A DNA stretch of 40,427 nt from positions 1 through 40,427 of the forward strand of contig CAMEUH010000002.1 in the NCBI GenBank assembly GCA_945938055.1, given 5' to 3'. A program made the position numbers and the translations under genes. Source of the DNA: an uncultured Eubacteriaceae bacterium (GTDB lineage Bacteria > Bacillota > Clostridia > Lachnospirales > Lachnospiraceae). The notes beneath the pieces are model-generated. The model was given only the letters and a program-made list of their open reading frames with translations. It made no database searches and was not told the origin of the DNA. The number at the start of each line of letters is the position of its first letter. Within the stretch, counting starts at the first letter, position 1. Shown here one piece after another: positions 35,287 to 40,427 of this stretch.

Positions 35287-37071
35287 TCAGCTTCCCAAAG
35301 CCGTAACCAGATGTTCCATCATTTCGCTCACCACAGTAATGTATCGTGAAGCTGCATTATATGCGTTCTGGAACTTAATCATGTTCGTTAGTTCCTCATC
35401 CGATGCCACTCCAATGGATTCCTGACGTTTATTATCCAGCTCGTTTGCCATGGATTCCTGATACTGCTGCATGTTATAAAGAACTTCTCCAGTATTGGCA
35501 ATATCAGAAATCAAGCTATTATAAAATGACTGAAAATCCTCTTTAGCATATTTATCGGGATTTAACGCCGCAAACTTAACTTCCCATACATCAATCAATT
35601 TTTCTGCCGTGGCAAAATCCTCACTTCCGTCTTTCAGCGATAATGGAATGTTCTGGTAATCCTGAAGAACCTTATCATTCACCTCAAGATTTCCCAACGT
35701 ATATAATGACTCATTTCCAAAGGAATTCTTATTATTTCGTACATATATTTTCTGTGTTTCTCCGTTCGCATCAACATATTCCTTGACTTCATACCGTTCG
35801 GTAAATCTACGTGAAAATAATTCTACACCCACGGTTTCTCCATCCATGCCATATGCTGTCTTATCCATGTCGAGGATTGTACTTCCCGCCGGAATAACTG
35901 TTCCATCGGTAGTTGTTATTGCTGCATCGGTAGTAGTTTCCGGGCAGAGAACATTATTGATTGCTTCTACCATTCCGTTCACAAGCTTATCAAATCCTGC
36001 CATTGTGGAAAGAATTACGGAATTATCTACTGTCGTGTTATAGCGATAAACATCATCCTTATACTGCTGATATGCAGCCTCATAATCTGCATCAGTTGCA
36101 TAATCCTCCCTCAGTGGCTCTACCGGAACATCCCGGTAGTCAACTTTCTTATTGCCCCTTGCCAGAAGCATTCCCTTCAGTTCACCAATATCATTATTAT
36201 TAATCGCATTAAACTCTTCATTAAATGCAAATACGCTTCGATTATTCATTGTCGTCCATACTGGTTCATACAGACCCGTACTGCCTATCTCCTGCACATC
36301 CATCTGGAAAAATGAATTGCCTGAAAGAAATGGATACCCTTCCATGTTAATATTAATCTTACTATCAGAGGTTTCCCAATACTCTATTTTAACGTAAGAA
36401 GCAAGTTCATCCAGGGCGTTATCTCTTTCATCCCTGTAATCTTTTGCATTCTCGCCACAGCTTTCAATATAATTTATTTTTTTATTTAGTTCAAAAATCT
36501 GACTTCCAAGTTCATTGATTCGATTAACCGTATCAACCACCTTGGTATTCAGCATCTTCTGGTAGGATACCATTCCGTCATAAATTGCTGTTGCACGATT
36601 GATAAACGCTGCAGAGCTCTGCACCAGCGCTGTTCTCGTCACCGTGCTGCCCGGATTCTTGGCAACTTCATTAATCGCACCCCAAAGGTCATCCATAATA
36701 TCCTCAAACTTAACGCCTTCCATTTCTCCAAAGAGGGTTTCAACCTCCTCCACAGCGTTATACTGGCTTTCATAAAATGCCGTACGTCCATTTTCCTGCC
36801 GATATGCCTTATCCAGGAACTCATCCCGTACCCTTCGCACATCCTGTACATCAACACCGATTCCGTATTGAAGCGAACTGACTGCATTCTGGCCAATCTT
36901 AAAGTATTTACTTGTGCTGTAGGTAATCTGTTGTCTCGTATATCCCTTGGTATCAATATTCGATAAGTTATGCCCCGTGGTATTCAACGCTGTCTGCGCT
37001 GCCTTTAATCCAGAAACTCCAATATACAAGCCAGCCATTCCGCCCGCCATGCTTTCCACCGCCTTTTTCAA
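35287..37071 (-). CDS. flgK: Flagellar hook-associated protein 1 FlgK, paralog 1
   Basis: MAGLYIGVSGLKAAQTALNTTGHNLSNIDTKGYTRQ; C-terminal LTNMIKFQNAYNAASRYITVVSEMMEHLVTALGS. The true start may be an internal Met (37050 or 37038). Confidence 0.94.
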   Translation of the reverse strand: MKKAVESMAGGMAGLYIGVSGLKAAQTALNTTGHNLSNIDTKGYTRQQITYSTSKYFKIGQNAVSSLQYGIGVDVQDVRRVRDEFLDKAYRQENGRTAFYESQYNAVEEVETLFGEMEGVKFEDIMDDLWGAINEVAKNPGSTVTRTALVQSSAAFINRATAIYDGMVSYQKMLNTKVVDTVNRINELGSQIFELNKKINYIESCGENAKDYRDERDNALDELASYVKIEYWETSDSKININMEGYPFLSGNSFFQMDVQEIGSTGLYEPVWTTMNNRSVFAFNEEFNAINNNDIGELKGMLLARGNKKVDYRDVPVEPLREDYATDADYEAAYQQYKDDVYRYNTTVDNSVILSTMAGFDKLVNGMVEAINNVLCPETTTDAAITTTDGTVIPAGSTILDMDKTAYGMDGETVGVELFSRRFTERYEVKEYVDANGETQKIYVRNNKNSFGNESLYTLGNLEVNDKVLQDYQNIPLSLKDGSEDFATAEKLIDVWEVKFAALNPDKYAKEDFQSFYNSLISDIANTGEVLYNMQQYQESMANELDNKRQESIGVASDEELTNMIKFQNAYNAASRYITVVSEMMEHLVTALGS

Positions 37072-37115
37072 TCATCCATCTGTTTCATGCCTTATGACGA
37101 AAAATGCAAAGCCAT

Positions 37116-37631
37116 TTACTGCTTTGCATCAAACGCACCAGCACCGTAATCCGTGCCTCCTGCACTATAAGCACCCTTCGTGTAATTATTCGTTTCGGGA
37201 GCCATTTTAAGTCCTTTTAATAAATTCATTTCAAATTCCAGAATTTCCATTGATTCCTTCATGAGAGCCTTATTGTTTTCATTCACGCGAACCATCTTAT
37301 CTAACGTCTTCTTAAGCTTCGAATGAACATCCTGCAGTTTTTTCTGTTCTGTCGGTTGTTTCTTCAACAAATCAATCAGGACCTTCACCGTTAAATCCTT
37401 TGAATCCACGTGAAGAACCCTGCAGATATCATCAATGGTATTTTCCCGTTTCTTTTCCAGAACGTTTACCCGATCCACGATTTCCTGTTCCTGGTTCATG
37501 ATATTCTGCATTTCTTCAATATCATTCTTCACTATAGTTGAGGTCTTTTTTGTGGACAAATCTACCAGTAATGTATACTCTGAATTCTCTTTTTCAAGAA
37601 CATCAACTAATTCATCAATTAAACTCGCCAC
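37116..37631 (-). CDS. flgN: Flagellar chaperone FlgN
   Basis: MASLIDELVDVLEKENSEYTLLVDLSTKKTSTIVKNDIEEMQNIMNQEQEIVDRVNVLEKKR; position between flgM and flgK. Confidence 0.9.
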   Translation of the reverse strand: MASLIDELVDVLEKENSEYTLLVDLSTKKTSTIVKNDIEEMQNIMNQEQEIVDRVNVLEKKRENTIDDICRVLHVDSKDLTVKVLIDLLKKQPTEQKKLQDVHSKLKKTLDKMVRVNENNKALMKESMEILEFEMNLLKGLKMAPETNNYTKGAYSAGGTDYGAGAFDAKQ

Positions 37632-37644
37632 TTAAAAACCTCTC

Positions 37645-37926
37645 CTATAATGCTAATTCCGACGAATACTCGTCTACTATCTTGTTGGCAAAATCCATGC
37701 CGCTGATATGATATGTTCCGGCACTCATCATTGCTTTAATTTCTGCAATTTTATCTTCTCTCACATCCGGAGCCTGGGATACTGCTGCCTTTGCTGTCTG
37801 AAACTCTTTGCCAAAGGTAGAAATCTCAACCTTGTCACTGCCATAAGTTCTGTCTGCTGCTTTTGTTTTATAGCTGGTATTCGTCTGATAAACCTGGCTT
37901 ATGGCATTATAAGCATCAATACGCAT
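37645..37926 (-). CDS. flgM: Anti-sigma-28 factor FlgM
   Basis: Short protein ending REDKIAEIKAMMSAGTYHISGMDFANKIVDEY, the FlgM sigma-binding region. Confidence 0.92.
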   Translation of the reverse strand: MRIDAYNAISQVYQTNTSYKTKAADRTYGSDKVEISTFGKEFQTAKAAVSQAPDVREDKIAEIKAMMSAGTYHISGMDFANKIVDEYSSELAL

Positions 37927-37966
37927 AACTCATTCCTCCTTTATGCTTTTTTGATTTCTTGTAAAC

Positions 37967-37994
37967 AATATCGGAAGAACCACGCAAAACATTA
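37967..37994 (-). promoter_or_regulatory. Sigma-D/sigma-28-like promoter candidate upstream of flgM (TAAT-N16-CCGATATT)
   Basis: Minus strand TAAT GTTTTGCGTGGTTCTT CCGATATT. Confidence 0.65.
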
Positions 37995-38028
37995 ATACCC
38001 ATTTGAAAATAATTCTAAAAATCTTTTC

Positions 38029-38445
38029 CTATTCTTTATCCAAAAAATGCATCTTATTTCCTTTTGAACGTATTCTTTCTGCATCTGTCGTGTGATGCAC
38101 TGCATTATACAGGTTATTCATCTGGTTTGCCATTGCATTTTTACAGGCATCACAGAATCTTCCTGATTTAATCATTTTTCCACAGCTTTCACACGCTATG
38201 CCGATTGGCGAATCATCCGCAAAGCATAATCTCTCTTCCCTGACCCATTTTTCAATCTGTCTTGGTGAAACATCCATAGCTTCTGTAATCTCATTCATGG
38301 AACAGCGTGGATTATCCTCCACATATTTCTTAACCTCCTGAAACTTATCCTCCAGTGCATCAATACATACTGGGCACAGGTTCCGGTAGGTACCTCCAAT
38401 ATAATTAAACAATCTTCCACAGTTTTTGCAATTTCTAACTTCCAT
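38029..38445 (-). CDS. yvyF: YvyF-like flagellar operon protein (zinc-ribbon/HTH)
   Basis: NCKNCGRLFNYIGGTYRNLCPVCIDALEDKFQEVKKYVEDNPRCSMNEITEAMDVSPRQIEKWVREERL; second CxxC pair; location upstream of flgM. Confidence 0.92.
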   Translation of the reverse strand: MEVRNCKNCGRLFNYIGGTYRNLCPVCIDALEDKFQEVKKYVEDNPRCSMNEITEAMDVSPRQIEKWVREERLCFADDSPIGIACESCGKMIKSGRFCDACKNAMANQMNNLYNAVHHTTDAERIRSKGNKMHFLDKE

Positions 38446-38458
38446 TCTCTTCTACCTC

Positions 38459-39172
38459 CTAAAAACCATTTCCAATACAGACACTGGCGCAATATATTTC
38501 TTCGGCTCCGCCTTCCAATAGTACTTCACTGCAGGCATCCATCGTGCTTCCTGTTGTATAGATATCATCCACCAGTAGTATTTTCTTATATTTTACAATA
38601 TTTGTAGTTATTTTAAAAGCATTTTGAAGATTTTTCATTCGTTCTTCCTCATTTAATTCTTTCATAGCACGAGTTTGCCTTGAGCGAATCAAAAGTTTAT
38701 GTTCAACCGGTATCCCAAGTTCCTTTCCAAGAACGTCTGCAACCAGACCAGCCTGATTATATCCTCTCTGATAATATTTAAAACGGTACATGGGAACCGG
38801 AATGATTACCTGCGGCTTCCACCGCCTGATGAAATGTCCATGTCTTGATGCAATGGATTCTCCGAAGAAACTGGCATATTCACGCCGATTAGAATACTTA
38901 AAACGATACATGGCATATTTAATATTCTCATCATATGAAAATACTCCAACGCCTTGCCGGAACAGATGCTTTTTATTTTTACAATCACTACAATATTCTT
39001 CATTTGCAGAATATATCTGCTTCCCACACTTTAAACAGTGCAACGCTCCAATATAATGAAGTTTTTCATTACATTTCAGGCAGATGTTCCTGCCTTCCCT
39101 CCCCGGAATATCCGGCAGCACATTTTCGCATACCGGACATTTCTTCGGGTATAACATTCTGATTAATTCCAA
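38459..39172 (-). CDS. comFC: ComF family protein (ComFC; phosphoribosyltransferase domain)
   Basis: N-terminal Cys4 zinc site; YQRGYNQAGLVADVLGKEL...ILLVDDIYTTGSTMDACSEVL PRTase motif. Confidence 0.93.
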   Translation of the reverse strand: MELIRMLYPKKCPVCENVLPDIPGREGRNICLKCNEKLHYIGALHCLKCGKQIYSANEEYCSDCKNKKHLFRQGVGVFSYDENIKYAMYRFKYSNRREYASFFGESIASRHGHFIRRWKPQVIIPVPMYRFKYYQRGYNQAGLVADVLGKELGIPVEHKLLIRSRQTRAMKELNEEERMKNLQNAFKITTNIVKYKKILLVDDIYTTGSTMDACSEVLLEGGAEEIYCASVCIGNGF

Positions 39173-40427
39173 CTACACACCTCTTTAATTCTGACATCCA
39201 GAGTCGAGTAACGCTTTTGTTCACTAACATTCTGAATCATCTGATGAAACACGTCTTCCATCCCTACCATGCACACACATACCTTTGCCCTTGTCACTGC
39301 CGTATACAAAAGATTCCTTGTCATGAGCATTCTTGGGCCTCCAAGCATAGGAACAACCACAGCCGGATATTCGCTTCCCTGTGACTTATGTATGGTAATT
39401 GCATATGCGAGTTCCAGCTCATCCAGTTGTTTAAAATCATAGGTTACAAATTTTCCTTCTTCAAATTCCACCGTAACCTCCTGGGCATAATTGCTGATAT
39501 GACGTATCATGCCAATATCTCCATTAAACACACCCAATCCCTTTTCTTTTGGAATTCCAAATTTACCGCGAATTTCCCATTCCATCTGATAATTATTCTT
39601 AATCTGCATAACCTTATCGCCTTCACGGAAGATACCATCCCCAAATTCCTTCTCATTCTTTGTATCATCCGCAGGATTCAGGTACTCCTGTAACACACTA
39701 TTTAAACGTTCCACGCCAACAGGCCCTTTTCTCATGGGGCTCATGATCTGAATATCCATCATGTCTGCATTCACATAGGTGGGAAGTTTCTCCCTCACAA
39801 GTGTAATCATGGCATTAATAATGGCATTGGCACTATCCCGGTGCAGAAACAGGAAATCCCTGCTGTATTTATTCAATTCAACATTTTCTCCATCATTAAT
39901 CTTATGCGCATTAACAATAATTTCACTTTCACTTGCCTGTCGGAAAATCTTTGTCAGCCGGACCACATTAAAACAATGAGAATTAATAATGTCCTTTAAA
40001 ACATTTCCAGGTCCCACACTTGGCAGCTGGTTAACGTCACCTACCAGAATCAGCCTTGTTCCCACATCAATGGCACGAAGCAGGGAATACATCAGATTAA
40101 TATCTACCATGGACATTTCATCAATGATAACCACATCTGTCTCCAGCGGATTCGTTTCATTTCGTTCAAAGCTGATTCCCTTATTATCCTCAGGTGCACC
40201 ATTTAATTCCAGCATCCGGTGTATAGTCTGTGCCTCATGTCCGGTTGTTTCCTTCATTCTTTTCGCTGCCCTTCCTGTTGGGGCCGCAAGGCGTATTTCC
40301 ATGCCCTCCAGCTCAAAATACCGAATAATGGCATTAATGGTTGTGGTCTTTCCGGTACCCGGTCCTCCCTGGCCTATCACCGTCTTCTTGCAGTCGCTCT
40401 TGACGACCTTTCTGGCGGAATCCATTA
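39163..40427 (-). CDS. recD2: RecD-like (RecD2) ATP-dependent DNA helicase, N-terminus outside the window
   Basis: GGPGTGKTTTINAIIRYFELEGMEIRLAAPTGRAAKRMKETTGHEAQTIHRML, DEMSMVD, LVGDVNQLPSVGPGNVLKDII, AYAITIHKSQGSEYPAVV, LLYTAVTRAK. Confidence 0.94.
   Translation of the reverse strand, partial: MDSARKVVKSDCKKTVIGQGGPGTGKTTTINAIIRYFELEGMEIRLAAPTGRAAKRMKETTGHEAQTIHRMLELNGAPEDNKGISFERNETNPLETDVVIIDEMSMVDINLMYSLLRAIDVGTRLILVGDVNQLPSVGPGNVLKDIINSHCFNVVRLTKIFRQASESEIIVNAHKINDGENVELNKYSRDFLFLHRDSANAIINAMITLVREKLPTYVNADMMDIQIMSPMRKGPVGVERLNSVLQEYLNPADDTKNEKEFGDGIFREGDKVMQIKNNYQMEWEIRGKFGIPKEKGLGVFNGDIGMIRHISNYAQEVTVEFEEGKFVTYDFKQLDELELAYAITIHKSQGSEYPAVVVPMLGGPRMLMTRNLLYTAVTRAKVCVCMVGMEDVFHQMIQNVSEQKRYSTLDVRIKEVCSWN

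Noticed and set aside
40341-40427. Unusual sequence before the RecD Walker A (MDSARKVVKSDCKKTVIGQGGPGTGKT), considered as a frameshift
   Set aside because: No better frame was found over the short visible stretch and the gene is cut by the window edge; cannot be judged here.
1-40427. tRNA/rRNA genes, CRISPR arrays, transposases, prophage genes
   Set aside because: Looked for and not recognised; apart from the ATPase remnant no mobile-element signature was seen.

Overview
The window looks like a Firmicutes chromosome segment (Lachnospiraceae-like by gene content; inferred, not proven). Nearly everything is on the minus strand. From right to left it contains: (1) a truncated RecD-type helicase and comFC; (2) a late flagellar block: yvyF-like, flgM, flgN, two tandem flgK paralogs, flgL, fliW, csrA, flaG, fliD, fliS, a FliT/FlgN-like coiled-coil protein, and two near-identical short flagellins with a TPR/GT-A glycosyltransferase between them; (3) a glycosyltransferase block (GT2 x3, CgeB-like, GT8, DUF4422) containing one lone plus-strand GT2 and an orphan 122-aa helical protein; (4) a LicD x2 / TagD-like cytidylyltransferase::Gfo-Idh fusion / methyltransferase / class-V aminotransferase module; (5) a nonulosonic acid (legionaminic-type) cluster with a CBS-nucleotidyltransferase, followed by two Gfo/Idh oxidoreductases, an acyltransferase and a polysaccharide deacetylase truncated by the left edge. 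I read five sigma-D/sigma-28-like promoters (TAAN-N15/16-CCGATAT) directly, one of them in front of the uncharacterised 122-aa gene. The flagellin-2 leader carries three successive perfect inverted repeats; one presents AGGA in a 4-nt loop, as in a CsrA site. Best candidates for something undescribed: the CDP-alcohol/LicD decoration module, the sigma-D-controlled orphan protein, the structured flagellin leader, the FliD coiled-coil insertion and the tandem FlgKs. No tRNA, rRNA, CRISPR array or intact mobile element was recognised.
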